From NCBI RefSeq assembly GCF_004924335.1, contig NZ_CP024633.1, positions 372,001 to 436,000 of the forward strand: a stretch of 64,000 bases of DNA, given 5' to 3'. Both the position numbers and the translations under genes were made by a program. Source of the stretch: Mycobacteroides salmoniphilum. Lineage in GTDB: Bacteria > Actinomycetota > Actinomycetes > Mycobacteriales > Mycobacteriaceae. Below are positions 30,584 through 42,171 of this stretch, one piece after another. Position 1 is the stretch's first letter. Each line of letters opens with the position of its first letter. The notes under the pieces were generated by a model. The model had not been told where the DNA came from and did not search any database. It was given only the letters and a program-made list of their open reading frames with translations.

Positions 30584-30605
30584 GATGAACGCTTGCGTGA
30601 AGAAC
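30584..30605 (-). repeat. Inverted, diverged copy of the dispersed 22-base repeat
   Basis: On the minus strand GTTCTTCACGCAAGCGTTCA matches the core GTCTTCGCGCAAGCGCTCA seen near 48601 with about three differences. It lies just upstream of the Rv3635-like gene start. Confidence 0.5.
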
Positions 30606-30623
30606 ATCAGGCACGGTCGGTAG

Positions 30624-31924
<1,301 letters not shown>

Positions 31925-31928
<4 letters not shown>

Positions 31929-32623
31929 GGCAACCTCCGGCGGAACGCGGTGTCGAACATGATGTTGACTCCGTTGATCAGTGACTGGCCCTTGGCCATC
32001 GAGTACTCGGTGTACAGGATGTCGACGGGTTGCTCTGCTACCCGCCAATGGTTTTCGGCGATCATCGCGATGAACTCGCTGGCGTGGCCCATGCCGTTCA
32101 TCGTGATGGTGAGACCGGTGGCGACAGTGCGATTGAACACGCGCAGCCCGTTGTGGGCGTCGGTCAGGTTGAGGCGGCGGGTGCGGGGGCTCAGCAGCAC
32201 AACGGTTTTCAGGACGAAACGCTTGATCAGGGGAACATGGCTCGGCGCGGACCCCGCACCGAAACGGGTGCCGACGATGATGTCGAGCGGCTCGAGTCGC
32301 AGCCTGTCCACCATGGCCACCACATCCTTCACCTGATGCTGGCCGTCGGCGTCGAAGGTGACGAAGATCTGAGCACCGGGCTGCGCGCGGGCGTACTCGA
32401 CACCGGTTTGTATCGCTGCGCCTTGCCCCAGATTGACGGGATGCCGGACTAGATGCGCCCCGGCGCCGTGCGCCAGCGCGGCGGTGCGGTCCCTGCTGCC
32501 ATCGTCCACGCAGACGATGTTGGGGAACGTACCGAGCGCCGCGGCGATGACGTCGGCGATGACTGGCCCCTCGTTATAGGCGGGGATGACCAGCCAGACG
32601 TCGCCATTACCGGTGTTGCTCAC
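31925..32623 (-). CDS. ppgS: Polyprenyl-phosphate glycosyltransferase, GT2 (PpgS-like)
   Basis: A 232-residue GT-A enzyme of the DPM1/DPMS type: VDDGS (39-43) and the DXD-containing DADGQH (91-96). It should transfer a sugar, GalNAc in the M. tuberculosis orthologue Rv3631, from UDP to polyprenyl phosphate on the cytoplasmic face. GTG 32623 is chosen as the start in the family alignment; the frame to 32683 is longer than needed. Coupled to DUF2304. Confidence 0.85.
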
Positions 32624-32733
32624 TGGGATCAAGGTAGCACCGGCTACCCGCGAGCGGACGTCGGCTCTGCCCGGCCACGACAAGTCCTGCGATTCCGGCA
32701 GAAGGGAACGTTGGCGGCACTAATGTTTCGGCC

Positions 32734-34119
32734 ATGCAGCGGCTGTCTGGGGTAGATGCGGCGTTCTGGCACGCCGAAACGGCGGGTTGGCATATGCACA
32801 TCGGGGGACTGTCGATCTATGACCCCACCGATGCACCGGACTACAGCTTTGAGCGGGTTCGCAGCCTCATCGTGGAGAGGCTTCCGTCGATGCCGCAGCT
32901 GCGCTGGCGAGTCACCGACGTCCCACTGGGATTGGACCGGCCCTGGTTCGTCGAAGACGAGGAACTGGATCCCGACTTTCATATTCGCCGCATCGGCGTG
33001 CCCGCGCCCGGCGGCCGCAAGGAGCTGGAGGAGCTGGCGGGCCGGCTGATGTCCTACAAGCTCGACCGATCGCGCCCGTTATGGGAGCTGTGGGTCATCG
33101 AGGGTGTCGAGGGCGGACGTGTCGCCACGCTGACCAAGATGCATCACGCCATCGTCGACGGGGTTTCGGGCGCGGGCCTGGGCGAGATTCTGTTCGATAT
33201 CGCACCCGAGCCGCGGCCGGCGCCGGACGACACCGTCGGGTCGCTGGTGGGCCTCGGGTTACCCAGCCGCGAGCGCATCTTGTTGAGCGCGTTGGTCAAC
33301 CTGGGCGTCAAAACGCCCTATCGGGTCGTTCGGTTGGTGCAGCAGACGGTTCGCCAGCAGCTGGCGGTATTCGGCATGGAACGGAAATCACCCGGATACT
33401 TCGAGGCCCCGCACACCCGATTCAACGCGCCGGTGTCACCGCACCGTCGGATATCCGGCGCGCGTCTTGAACTGGCGCGGGTCAAGGCGCTCAAGGACGC
33501 GTTTGGCGTCAAGGTCAACGACGTGGTGCTGGCCATAGTGTCCGGGGCTGTCCGGGACTATCTGGCCAAGCGCGATGAGCTGCCGGAGAAACCGCTGATC
33601 GTGCAGATTCCGGTCTCGGTGCGCACCGAGGACACCGATGGTGAGGTGGGCAATCAGATCAGCTCGATGACAGTCTCGCTGGCGACGGATATCGAGGACC
33701 CGGCCGAGCGGATCAGGGCGATCTATGCGGGAACGCAGGGTGCCAAGGAAATGGCACGCGCGATGTCGGCGCATCAGATCATGGGGTTGACGGATACGAC
33801 GCCGCCGGGGCTGCTGCAGTTGGCGGCGCGCGCCTACACCGCCAGCGGGTTGTCCCGGAATCTGGCGCCGATCAACCTGGTGTTGTCCAATGTCCCGGGT
33901 CCGTCCTTCCCGCTGTACATGGCCGGTGCCCAGCTGGAATCGATGATTCCGCTGGGGCCGCCCGTCTTGGACGTGGCACTGAACATCACGTGCTTTTCCT
34001 ATATGGAGCACATGGACTTCGGTTTCGTGACGACCCCCGAGGTCGCCGCGGATATCGATGAGATGGCCGATGGTCTCGAGGCAGCGCTGGGGGAGCTGGA
34101 GCACGCGGCGGGGATCTGA
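32734..34119 (+). CDS. WS/DGAT-family O-acyltransferase
   Basis: A 461-residue wax ester synthase/diacylglycerol acyltransferase. The catalytic HHAIVDG lies at 137-143, with [10 protein letters not shown] before it and the downstream LSNVPGP and [14 protein letters not shown] motifs. It would acylate glycerides or alcohols using acyl-CoA for storage lipid or envelope wax. It is followed by the convergent flippase-like gene. Mycobacteria carry many paralogues. Confidence 0.93.
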   Translation: MQRLSGVDAAFWHAETAGWHMHIGGLSIYDPTDAPDYSFERVRSLIVERLPSMPQLRWRVTDVPLGLDRPWFVEDEELDPDFHIRRIGVPAPGGRKELEELAGRLMSYKLDRSRPLWELWVIEGVEGGRVATLTKMHHAIVDGVSGAGLGEILFDIAPEPRPAPDDTVGSLVGLGLPSRERILLSALVNLGVKTPYRVVRLVQQTVRQQLAVFGMERKSPGYFEAPHTRFNAPVSPHRRISGARLELARVKALKDAFGVKVNDVVLAIVSGAVRDYLAKRDELPEKPLIVQIPVSVRTEDTDGEVGNQISSMTVSLATDIEDPAERIRAIYAGTQGAKEMARAMSAHQIMGLTDTTPPGLLQLAARAYTASGLSRNLAPINLVLSNVPGPSFPLYMAGAQLESMIPLGPPVLDVALNITCFSYMEHMDFGFVTTPEVAADIDEMADGLEAALGELEHAAGI

Positions 34120-34138
34120 CCGTATTGGGCTGCCCGCC

Positions 34139-35431
34139 TCAGTCGATGATGCCTTCGGTGGTCTCCGGGTCGCGCCAGAAGGCGAGTGCGGCCACATGCA
34201 CGACGATTCCGACGACGGGCCCGCCTATCAACGCGATTACCGTCCGCTCCTCCAGTCCGAGAGGCAAGAGCAGCAGCAGCGCCGAGACCACGGTAGCCCC
34301 AACCCATCCCGCCGAGTAGGCGAGGTGCCGGGCATGGGCCACGGTGGCCGCCCCGGTGAGCGTCAACAAGGCGATCATCACCGCACCGGCGGTCAACCAG
34401 CCCAGCAGTGGGCCGCCCGCCTGGTATGCCGGATCGAACACCGTCCGCAGCAACCAGGGGCCAACGGTCGTGGCGAGCGCGATGCCTACCGCTCCGACGC
34501 CGGTGATGATGGCGGCCGGGGTGATGAGCGCACTGAGGCGCCGATCCCGCTCATCGACGAAATGGGCTATCAGGTTGCCCTGCAGCGCTGTCAGCGGCAC
34601 CAGGAGCGGCGCACGGGTTAATGTGACGGCCAGGATCACCACGCCGCCGGTGGTGCCCAGATCGCCCGTCGTTGACTGCAACAGCACCGGGAACCCCATC
34701 ACCAGTACCGCGCTGGCCGCGGCCGCGGCGATCGAATGCCGGGCGCCGCGCAGGAATTCCATGGTGTCAACGAGTGCGGGTACCGTGAGCGCCTCGCGGG
34801 TAGGTTTGGAGACCACGGTGAGTAGTAACCAGGACATCGATCCGGCCACTGTTGCCCACAGATACCCGACGAGCCCGATGGTGGCCACGAAGGTGACAAC
34901 CGCCACCACCAAACGGATTCCCGCATCGGTCACCATGAGAACGCCGTACTGAGTCCATCGGCTCGACCCGGCCAGGGCGCCCAGGGTGGTCGCGTGCATA
35001 CAGAACCCGGCGAGCCCGCCGGCCAGCAATGCCACGCTGAGCCAACGAAACTCGGTGAACACATGCGATGCCCACAGCGGTGCGGTACCGACGATCCCGA
35101 CGGCAGAGGCGATGGCGAAGGCGACGGCGATCCTGATCGGCAGAGTGGTGGACAGCGGAGACCGCTCACGCTGCGCCAGCGAGAGCCGCACTTCGCGAGT
35201 GGTCTCTTGTAGTAGCCCATTGGCCGCGCCGGTCACCAAACCGAATGCGCCCCAGAAGACTCCGAACACCGAGAACAAAGCAGGACCCAGTTCGCGGGCC
35301 GCCAAGTACAGCACGGTGTAACCACAGATCGCGCTGATGGCGGTGGCAACACCGATTCGTGCGAAGCTGGAGCGGGCCGATGAGCCGCTCGGATGGAGAG
35401 GCTCAAACTCGGTGGGGCCGGCGTCGGTCAC
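34139..35431 (-). CDS. MOP/flippase-like polytopic membrane protein (Rv3630-like)
   Basis: A 430-residue protein with 12 or more hydrophobic helices, resembling Rv3630 and polysaccharide-exporter (Wzx/MATE-type) proteins. The GTG at 35431 overlaps the stop of the M1 peptidase gene as GTGA; the longer frame to 35782 overlaps that gene almost entirely out of phase and is rejected. The linkage joins it to the peptidase and synthetase genes upstream. It could flip a polyprenyl-linked sugar or export another product. Confidence 0.75.
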   Translation of the reverse strand: MTDAGPTEFEPLHPSGSSARSSFARIGVATAISAICGYTVLYLAARELGPALFSVFGVFWGAFGLVTGAANGLLQETTREVRLSLAQRERSPLSTTLPIRIAVAFAIASAVGIVGTAPLWASHVFTEFRWLSVALLAGGLAGFCMHATTLGALAGSSRWTQYGVLMVTDAGIRLVVAVVTFVATIGLVGYLWATVAGSMSWLLLTVVSKPTREALTVPALVDTMEFLRGARHSIAAAAASAVLVMGFPVLLQSTTGDLGTTGGVVILAVTLTRAPLLVPLTALQGNLIAHFVDERDRRLSALITPAAIITGVGAVGIALATTVGPWLLRTVFDPAYQAGGPLLGWLTAGAVMIALLTLTGAATVAHARHLAYSAGWVGATVVSALLLLLPLGLEERTVIALIGGPVVGIVVHVAALAFWRDPETTEGIID

Positions 35432-36780
35432 TTCCGGTCCAGGGGCGGGAGCTGTTTCTCGTATAGCCACGCGGTCCACAGCGGCCGCAGCGATTCGTCG
35501 GAGTAGCCGGCCGCCAGGCCCGTGAAGTCGTCGGTGATGACGGTGCTGTGTCGGTACCGCGTGGTCCAATCCTGCAGCAGCGCGAAGAATTTCGTGTCGC
35601 CGAGCCGTAATCGCAAGGCGTGCAATGTCAATGCTCCGCGCTTGTACACGCGATCGTCGAACATCAGTTGTGGGCCAGGGTCGGCCAGGATCAGATCTTG
35701 GGGGAGGTCTTTGAGTTTTTGATGATAGTGGCGGGAGCGGGCATCTGCCGATGGTCCACCGGACTCCTCGGACCACAGCCATTCGGCGTAACAGGCAAAC
35801 CCTTCGTGGAGCCAGATGTCGCGCCAGCGGCGCGCGGTGACGCTGTTACCGAACCACTGGTGCGCCAGCTCATGCGCCACCAGTCGCTCGGAATGCCGTT
35901 CCCCGTCGCAATGGTTCGCACCGAACACCGAAATGCCCTGTGCCTCCAGGGGAATATCGAGTTCGTCATCGGTGACCACCACGGTGTACCCGGCGGCGAA
36001 TGGGTACGGGCCGAACTGTTTGATGAACAGCTTCATCATCTGCGGCTGCCTGCCGAAGTCGTGGGTGAACCGCTCATACAGCCGCGACGGGAGCGCGGCG
36101 TTCATCGAGATCGGGTTCTTGGCGAGCTTGACGGTCTGGTAGTCCCCGATCTGCAGCGTCGCCAGATAGGGCGCCATCGGCTCGGGCTGCTCATACGTCC
36201 AGGTCGTGTGCGCGGCCCGGACCCGCCGTGATACCAACTCCCCGTTGGAGACAACGCAGTACGGGCTGTCGCTGCTGATGACAAACCGATAGCTTGCCTT
36301 GGAACTGGGGTGATCGTCGCACGGGAACCAGGACGCCGCGCCGTTCGGCTGCCCGGCCACCAGCACGCCGTTGGATAGCTCCTCGAACCCGACGTCTCCC
36401 CACATGCTGTTGATGGGGCGGGGTGATCCGCCGTATCGGATGACGATGGTCATGGCGGCTCCGGCGGGGATGCCGGTGGCCAGCTTGATGGTGATCTTTC
36501 CGCCACGATGCCCGAAATGTGTTGGACGCCTGCCATTCACGGTCACCTTCGAGACGCCGAGAGCGTCGGCGAGGTCGAGGGTGAACTCCTTGAGGGTGGC
36601 GAGGGTGACGGCGGTGATCGTTGCGGTACCGGTCAGCCGGTTGATGGCCACCTTGTATTCCAGGTCCAGCTCGTAGCGTGACACCCGATACCCGTAATTG
36701 CCGTTTTGTGGCAGATAGGGATCGATGATCGGAGGCCGTGGGGGGAGCCTTTTGGCCGCCTTTTTGCCTGGTTTGGTCAT
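35428..36780 (-). CDS. M1-family zinc metallopeptidase
   Basis: A 450-residue gluzincin with HELAHQWFGN (His303, Glu304, His307) and the third ligand Glu326 in LHEGFACYAEW. The substrate-recognition GxMEN motif of aminopeptidase N is replaced by LEAQG (278-282). No signal peptide is seen; the N-terminus is basic. The gene overlaps the peptide synthetase stop (ATGA) and its own stop overlaps the flippase start (GTGA). In epsilon-polylysine producers an M1-type peptidase degrades the polymer, so a role in processing or hydrolysing the synthetase product is suggested. Confidence 0.88.
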   Translation of the reverse strand: MTKPGKKAAKRLPPRPPIIDPYLPQNGNYGYRVSRYELDLEYKVAINRLTGTATITAVTLATLKEFTLDLADALGVSKVTVNGRRPTHFGHRGGKITIKLATGIPAGAAMTIVIRYGGSPRPINSMWGDVGFEELSNGVLVAGQPNGAASWFPCDDHPSSKASYRFVISSDSPYCVVSNGELVSRRVRAAHTTWTYEQPEPMAPYLATLQIGDYQTVKLAKNPISMNAALPSRLYERFTHDFGRQPQMMKLFIKQFGPYPFAAGYTVVVTDDELDIPLEAQGISVFGANHCDGERHSERLVAHELAHQWFGNSVTARRWRDIWLHEGFACYAEWLWSEESGGPSADARSRHYHQKLKDLPQDLILADPGPQLMFDDRVYKRGALTLHALRLRLGDTKFFALLQDWTTRYRHSTVITDDFTGLAAGYSDESLRPLWTAWLYEKQLPPLDRK

Positions 36781-39700
36781 GCGGCCTTAGGCCCCTTGCC
36801 GCCCTTGGGCTTCTTCGGTGCCATGGGATCCAGCTTGCCCCATGGAGAAATGGGGTTGCCCTGCCACCGGGTGGACGGCGGTACAACGTCACCGCGGACC
36901 ACGAGCGAGGCGGGACCGACGGTGGCGCCGGCCCCCAGTTCGGCGGCGGGCAGCGCGACGCAATGCGGTCCGAGGGTGGCACCCTCGCCCAGGACCACGG
37001 TGTCCATCCGCATGATCCGGTCGTGGAACAGATGTGTCTGCACCACGCAGCCACGGTTCACGGTTGCGCCCCTGCCCAGGGTCACCAGATCGGCCTCGGG
37101 GAGCCAGTACGTTTCGCACCACACTCCGCGGCCGATCTTTGCGCCCAGGCCACGCAGCCACCAGTTCTGCATCACCGTTCCCGACGCTGCACGCGCAAAC
37201 CACACGGCAGCAACGGTTTCCACGAAGGTGTCGGCAACCTCGTTACGCCAGACGAACGAGGACCAGAGGGGTTTCTCCACAGCTTTGGTGCGCCCGACCA
37301 CCACCCACTTGGCGACTACGCTCACCACGCCAGCCACGGCGCCGGCGATCAGCAGCACCACGCCACTGAGTGCGCCTGCGGCCCAGAAATTGAACCGGAT
37401 GGCGATGGTCTGCAAGGCCAGAAGTACCCCGACTCCGATCCCGAACGTCACGATGATCGGGATGATGCGGCACGTCTCCACGATCCCCCGCATGACCTTG
37501 AGCCGGAACGGCGGCTCGAATGTCAGCGCGGAATCTGCGCCGTCAGCCTTGCGGCGTAGTCGCTTTGGTGGGCTACCGATCCACGAAGAACCCGACTTGG
37601 CCTTGTGGGGAGTCGCAGAGAGGACGGCGACCAGCGCGTCGTTGGGTACCTTGCGGCCCGGCTGGGTAATCCCCGAGTTCCCCAGAAATGCGCGCTTGCC
37701 GATTCGGGCCTTGGCGATGTGGATCCAACCGCCGCCCAACTCATAGGACGCGACCATGGTGTCGTCGGCAAGGAACGCGCCGTCGTCGACCTCGGTGAAC
37801 TTCGGTATCAGCAGGGCTGTCGAAATCTCGGTGTCCTTGCCGATTTTCGCGCCCAGGATGCGCAGCCACCATGGGGTCAGTTGGCTGGCGTAGATGGGGA
37901 ACAAGTAGTTACGGGCTGCGTCCATCAGGCGTTCGGTGGCCCACAGTTGCCATCCCTGCCGACTGCGGACGGGGTGATAGCCCTCGTGCACGCCGATCGA
38001 CATCAGTCGCACCAGTGCAACGGTGATGGCGGCGTACACGATCACGCTGACCAGCGCCGCGCCGGGCGTCCAGATGAGCGCGGGCACCACGGCTTCACAA
38101 ATCGTCGCAGTGTTTCGGATGCCAAAGGCCACCACGCCCAGCCCGGCGGCCAGCGCGAGCAAGGGCAGTCCGCCCAGCAGGATCGATGTCACCCCGTAGA
38201 TCGGTACCCATTGCCCGGCTCGGGGCGGACGATAATCCGGCCATGGATGGCGGGCCTTGCCCGACTTCACGGCCGGTGAGCCCTTCCAGTACTGGCCGTT
38301 CTTGACTCTGCCGACGACACCGGAACCCGGTGCGACATCGGCGTTCTTGCCGATGACCGCTCCCGGTAGCAAGGTGGTGCGGGCTCCGACGGTGGCATCC
38401 TCGCCGATGACGATGGGGCCGACATGAAACTTGTCCCCGTCAACCCAATGCCCGGACAAGTCAACTTCAGGTTCGATGGAACTGCGGTTGCCAAGCTCGA
38501 GCCAACCCGTCACGGGCGGAGATGAATGCAGGTCGACACCATTACCCACACGTGCACCCAACGCCCTGGCGTAATACACCATCCACGGTGCGCCGGAAAG
38601 GTTCTCGGCGCCGCTGGCGGTGGCCAGCCGGTCGGCGATCCACACCCGCAGATGCACACTTCCGCCGCGCTCGTATATCCCGGGCTTGACCCCTGACAGC
38701 AGCAGTCGCGCCCCGACCACGGTGATACTCATGCGGCCCAGGGGGGTGATGAAGAGGACGAAGGCCGCCAGCAGCACCCACCAGTTGACCGTTACCAGCC
38801 ATGGCACATCGCTGAACATTGCGAATACGTTGTTGGCCAAAGCGAGCCAGGTCGCCCATTGCAGACCCGTGAGGGTGGTCAGCGGAAGCGTTGCTACCAC
38901 CTGCGCCAGCTCGGTCAGCCGCGGTACCGGCTTCACGATGCGGGGTTCGACCTCGACGGAAGGTGCCAGCTCATCCAGATAGGTGGCCAGCGATCCGAGC
39001 CGCGGCTGGTCGTACAGGTTCGCGACGGTCACCTGCGGGTAGCGCTGCCGCAACGCCGCGACCAGCTGCGCCGCGGAGAGCGATCCGCCACCGAGAGCGA
39101 AGAAGTCGGCCTCGGGCCCGTCGATCGTGGCCGCCAGGATGTCGCGCCACAATCCGGCGAGCCAGCCCATGGTGCCGCCCAGTTCGGCGGCGGCGTCATC
39201 GGTATCGGCTCCCGGCGGCGGCCACGGCAGCGCGTTGCGATCGACCTTTCCCGATGTGCGGGTGGGCAGTTCGTCAAGCTTCACGAGCCGCGGTACCAGT
39301 GCGGCGGGAAGCGACTCGGCCAGGCTCGCACGTGCTGCCGCGATGTCGAAGTTGGGGTCGGCGCTGGCGATGTAGCCGACCAGCAGCGGGGTGCCGCTTG
39401 CGGTCTTGCGCACCGCGGCCGCGCCGCCACTCACGCCGGGCAGGTTGACCAGCGCCGCATCCACCTCGCCGAGCTCGATACGGCGGCCACCGACCTTCAC
39501 CTGGTCATCGGCGCGACCCTGGAAGTACAACCCGTCGGCTTCCAGGCGTACCAGGTCACCACTGCGGTAGGCCCGGGACCATCCCAAAGTGTGTAACGCA
39601 GCGTACTTTTCGGCGTCCTTTTCGGGATCGAGGTACTTGGCCAGGCCGATCCCGCCGATGACCAGCTCGCCGACCTCGCCGTAGCCGACCTGGTTGCCCT

Positions 39701-40766
39701 GCGCATCCACCACTGCCAGATCCCAGCCCGGAAGCGGTAACCCGATACTGACGGGGCTGACCCCGTCGAGCTGCGCGGCGCACGCGACCACGGTCGCCTC
39801 GGTGGGGCCGTAGGTGTTCCACACCTCGCGGGCGGCACCGTCTTCACCGGTGGCCAACCGTTCAGCCAGATCCGGAGGGCAGGCCTCACCGCCGAAAATC
39901 AGCAGCCGCACCGCCTCCAGCGCTTCTGCCGGCCACAGTGCGGCAAGGGTGGGCACCGTCGACACCACGGTGACATCTCGGGACACCAGCCACGGACCCA
40001 AATCCATGCCGCTGCGCACCAGGGATCGCGGCGCGGGCACCAGGCAGGCGCCGTAGCGCCACGCGAGCCACATCTCCTCGCAGGAGGCGTCGAAGGCCAC
40101 GGAGAGTCCGGCGAGCACTCGGTCGTCGGGGCCAATCGGGTTGTCCTGTAGGAACATCTGTGCTTCGGCGTCGACAAAGGCGGCTGCGTTGCGATGTGTC
40201 ACCGCGACGCCTTTGGGGGTGCCGGTGGAACCCGAGGTGAAAATGATCCACGCGTCATCGCGCGGTGTCGGTTTGGTGGCGCGCCAGCCTCGCGACGAAC
40301 CGGGTCCACGAACGAGGCCGTCGGGGGTGATCACGGCGGCCACCTGCGCCTCACCGAACACCAGCGCCGCGCGTTCCTCGGGATCGTCGGCGTCGACGGG
40401 AACGTACGCGGCTCCCGCGGCCAGGGTCGCCAGGATCGCCACATAGAGCGAGTAACTGCCCGAGGGCATCCGGATGCCGACGCGATCACCGCGCCCGATT
40501 CCCCGAGTGCCGAGCCATTCGACACTTGCCTCGACGTCGACGAGGAGCTCGGAGTACGTGAGCTGGATGGTGCCGTCATCGATGGCGGGCGCGTCGGGGT
40601 GCTCCGCCGCGGTCGAGTAGAGGATGTCGATCAGCGTCCGGGCCGGAGGGGCTGACCTGCCGAGCAGGTACTGCGGAGGCACCGGGTGGGCCGGGGTGTC
40701 ATGGGCGACGGGCTCGGAGGCCTCTTCGTGCGCGCGGTTGGTGGGTGACTCGTCGGGGCCGGTCAC
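36777..40766 (-). CDS. Pls/PosA-type single-module peptide synthetase with membrane C-terminus
   Basis: A 1329-residue protein. Adenylation domain at about 40-520 has A3 FTSGSTGTPKG (177-187), FDAS (225-228, Asp226 for the alpha-amino group), NTYGPTE (318-324) and A10 Lys507. The carrier domain is at about 530-600 with LGGGSL (Ser562 as the pantetheine site). No condensation or thioesterase domain follows. Instead there are about six membrane helices alternating with three hexapeptide-repeat acyltransferase-like domains (near 735-835, 965-1065 and 1200-1310). This architecture and length equal epsilon-poly-L-lysine synthetase. The monomer cannot be assigned from sequence alone. Confidence 0.9.
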   Translation of the reverse strand: MTGPDESPTNRAHEEASEPVAHDTPAHPVPPQYLLGRSAPPARTLIDILYSTAAEHPDAPAIDDGTIQLTYSELLVDVEASVEWLGTRGIGRGDRVGIRMPSGSYSLYVAILATLAAGAAYVPVDADDPEERAALVFGEAQVAAVITPDGLVRGPGSSRGWRATKPTPRDDAWIIFTSGSTGTPKGVAVTHRNAAAFVDAEAQMFLQDNPIGPDDRVLAGLSVAFDASCEEMWLAWRYGACLVPAPRSLVRSGMDLGPWLVSRDVTVVSTVPTLAALWPAEALEAVRLLIFGGEACPPDLAERLATGEDGAAREVWNTYGPTEATVVACAAQLDGVSPVSIGLPLPGWDLAVVDAQGNQVGYGEVGELVIGGIGLAKYLDPEKDAEKYAALHTLGWSRAYRSGDLVRLEADGLYFQGRADDQVKVGGRRIELGEVDAALVNLPGVSGGAAAVRKTASGTPLLVGYIASADPNFDIAAARASLAESLPAALVPRLVKLDELPTRTSGKVDRNALPWPPPGADTDDAAAELGGTMGWLAGLWRDILAATIDGPEADFFALGGGSLSAAQLVAALRQRYPQVTVANLYDQPRLGSLATYLDELAPSVEVEPRIVKPVPRLTELAQVVATLPLTTLTGLQWATWLALANNVFAMFSDVPWLVTVNWWVLLAAFVLFITPLGRMSITVVGARLLLSGVKPGIYERGGSVHLRVWIADRLATASGAENLSGAPWMVYYARALGARVGNGVDLHSSPPVTGWLELGNRSSIEPEVDLSGHWVDGDKFHVGPIVIGEDATVGARTTLLPGAVIGKNADVAPGSGVVGRVKNGQYWKGSPAVKSGKARHPWPDYRPPRAGQWVPIYGVTSILLGGLPLLALAAGLGVVAFGIRNTATICEAVVPALIWTPGAALVSVIVYAAITVALVRLMSIGVHEGYHPVRSRQGWQLWATERLMDAARNYLFPIYASQLTPWWLRILGAKIGKDTEISTALLIPKFTEVDDGAFLADDTMVASYELGGGWIHIAKARIGKRAFLGNSGITQPGRKVPNDALVAVLSATPHKAKSGSSWIGSPPKRLRRKADGADSALTFEPPFRLKVMRGIVETCRIIPIIVTFGIGVGVLLALQTIAIRFNFWAAGALSGVVLLIAGAVAGVVSVVAKWVVVGRTKAVEKPLWSSFVWRNEVADTFVETVAAVWFARAASGTVMQNWWLRGLGAKIGRGVWCETYWLPEADLVTLGRGATVNRGCVVQTHLFHDRIMRMDTVVLGEGATLGPHCVALPAAELGAGATVGPASLVVRGDVVPPSTRWQGNPISPWGKLDPMAPKKPKGGKGPKAA

Positions 40767-40945
40767 GCTGCTCCTCGTTAGTTTCCGCGTCGGTTTCTGT
40801 GGGCCTGGAGGGGTACCGCAGCGAGCCTATCGGTCCGGCTGCGGCTGGGCTCGCCGCCGCGCGGAAGTGGTCCGCCGGGCACGCTGACCCCATGTCCGCC
40901 AAGTTTGCCACGACGGGCCACGGACGATCCCTTCGGCGTGGAGCC

Positions 40946-41917
40946 CTAGGCCTCTTTGGCGGTGCGCCTGGTCTTGTACAGGCTGGCGACGGTGGTGATG
41001 AGCAGTGTCACGATGATCACCGCAAGGCTTGCCAACGTGGGGATCTCGGGCACATGCACCGGTTCGCCGCCGTTGAGGAAGGGCAGTTCGTTCTCGTGCA
41101 GCGCATGCAGGATCAGCTTGACGCCGATGAAGAACAGAATGAAGGCCAGCCCCTGCGACAGGTACACCAGACGCTTGAGCATGTCGCCGAGCAGGAAATA
41201 CAGCTGGCGCAGACCCATGAGGGCGAACACGTTGGCGGTGAACACCAGGTAGGGCTCTTTGGTGAGCCCGTAGATCGCGGGGATTGAGTCGAGTGCGAAG
41301 AGAAGGTCGGTGGTGCCCAGCGCGACGATCACCAGGAACATCGGCGTCATCAGTCGAGTGCCGTTTTCCCGGACCCACAGGCGCAGGCCGTCCCACGTGT
41401 CGGTGGTCCGCAGGTGCTTGCGGGCGAACTGCACCACGGCGTTGTCGGCGTCGTCGTCATGCTCGGTGTCGCGTGCCAAGTTGACGGCGGTGTACACCAG
41501 GAACGCACCGAACAGGTAGAAGATCCAGGAGAACTGGTTGATGGCCACCGCGCCGAGGGCGATGAAGATGCCGCGGAAGATCAGCGCCAGGATGATGCCG
41601 ATCAACAGCGCCTCTTGCTGATAGATCCGGGGCACCTTGAAGCTGGCCATGATGATCAAAAAGATGAACAGGTTGTCCACCGAGAGGCTGTACTCGGTGA
41701 GCCAGCCCGCGAAGAACTCCAGCCCGAACTGGCTGCCGTGGAAGAACCACACCCACAGACCGAATGCCACCGCAAGCCCGATGTAGATGCTGAGGGCGGT
41801 GGCGGTCTCGCGGACGGAGGGTTCATGGGGCCGCCTGCCGATCACCACGACGTCGACGAGCAAGATCGCGACCGTGACGGCCAGGGTGATGATCCATTCG
41901 AGCTGCGATATCTGCAT
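40946..41917 (-). CDS. TerC-family membrane metal-ion protein
   Basis: A 323-residue TerC/Alx protein with seven to eight helices and the acidic motifs typical of the family (SVDNLFIFLIIM, ALDSIPAIYG). The ATG at 41917 follows GGAGG; longer frames would run into a riboswitch. TerC proteins export manganese during secretion or excess. Control by the yybP-ykoY element directly upstream supports a Mn2+ role. Confidence 0.9.
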   Translation of the reverse strand: MQISQLEWIITLAVTVAILLVDVVVIGRRPHEPSVRETATALSIYIGLAVAFGLWVWFFHGSQFGLEFFAGWLTEYSLSVDNLFIFLIIMASFKVPRIYQQEALLIGIILALIFRGIFIALGAVAINQFSWIFYLFGAFLVYTAVNLARDTEHDDDADNAVVQFARKHLRTTDTWDGLRLWVRENGTRLMTPMFLVIVALGTTDLLFALDSIPAIYGLTKEPYLVFTANVFALMGLRQLYFLLGDMLKRLVYLSQGLAFILFFIGVKLILHALHENELPFLNGGEPVHVPEIPTLASLAVIIVTLLITTVASLYKTRRTAKEA

Positions 41918-41941
41918 GAAGTAACCTCCGGTCGCCAAAAC

Positions 41942-42044
41942 GCCGGAGGTCTCTTCCGCCGGCAGGTGACCGGCCTGCGGCACCGACCGGTCCGACAATG
42001 GCCGATGTGATGACGACACCGCAGCGAAGGAATACTCCCCTCCA
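41942..42044 (-). promoter_or_regulatory. yybP-ykoY (manganese) riboswitch upstream of terC
   Basis: Reading the minus strand, the 5' side has GGAGGGGAGTA (from 42043), a GTCGTCA element in the middle and the 3' side AGACCTCCGG (ending 41943), so that GGAGG and CCTCC close the outer helix. This is the expected layout of the Mn2+-sensing yybP-ykoY class, in the expected place before a TerC gene. No intrinsic terminator is evident; control may act on translation near the GGAGG. Confidence 0.82.
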
Positions 42045-42171
42045 CTAGCCAGTCTGCCCTATGGCGCGGGGATCGGAAAGTCGGGGCCGGACGCACGAGC
42101 TGACACCGCGGATTTGAAATCACCCTGCGTAATGCGCTTGACGGCGGCTGCGGCTGGCGAGCAGGCTACGC

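Noticed and set aside
35432..35782. N-terminal extension of the flippase-like gene
   Set aside because: It lies out of phase inside the M1 peptidase gene; GTG 35431 overlaps that gene's stop and fits homologue length.
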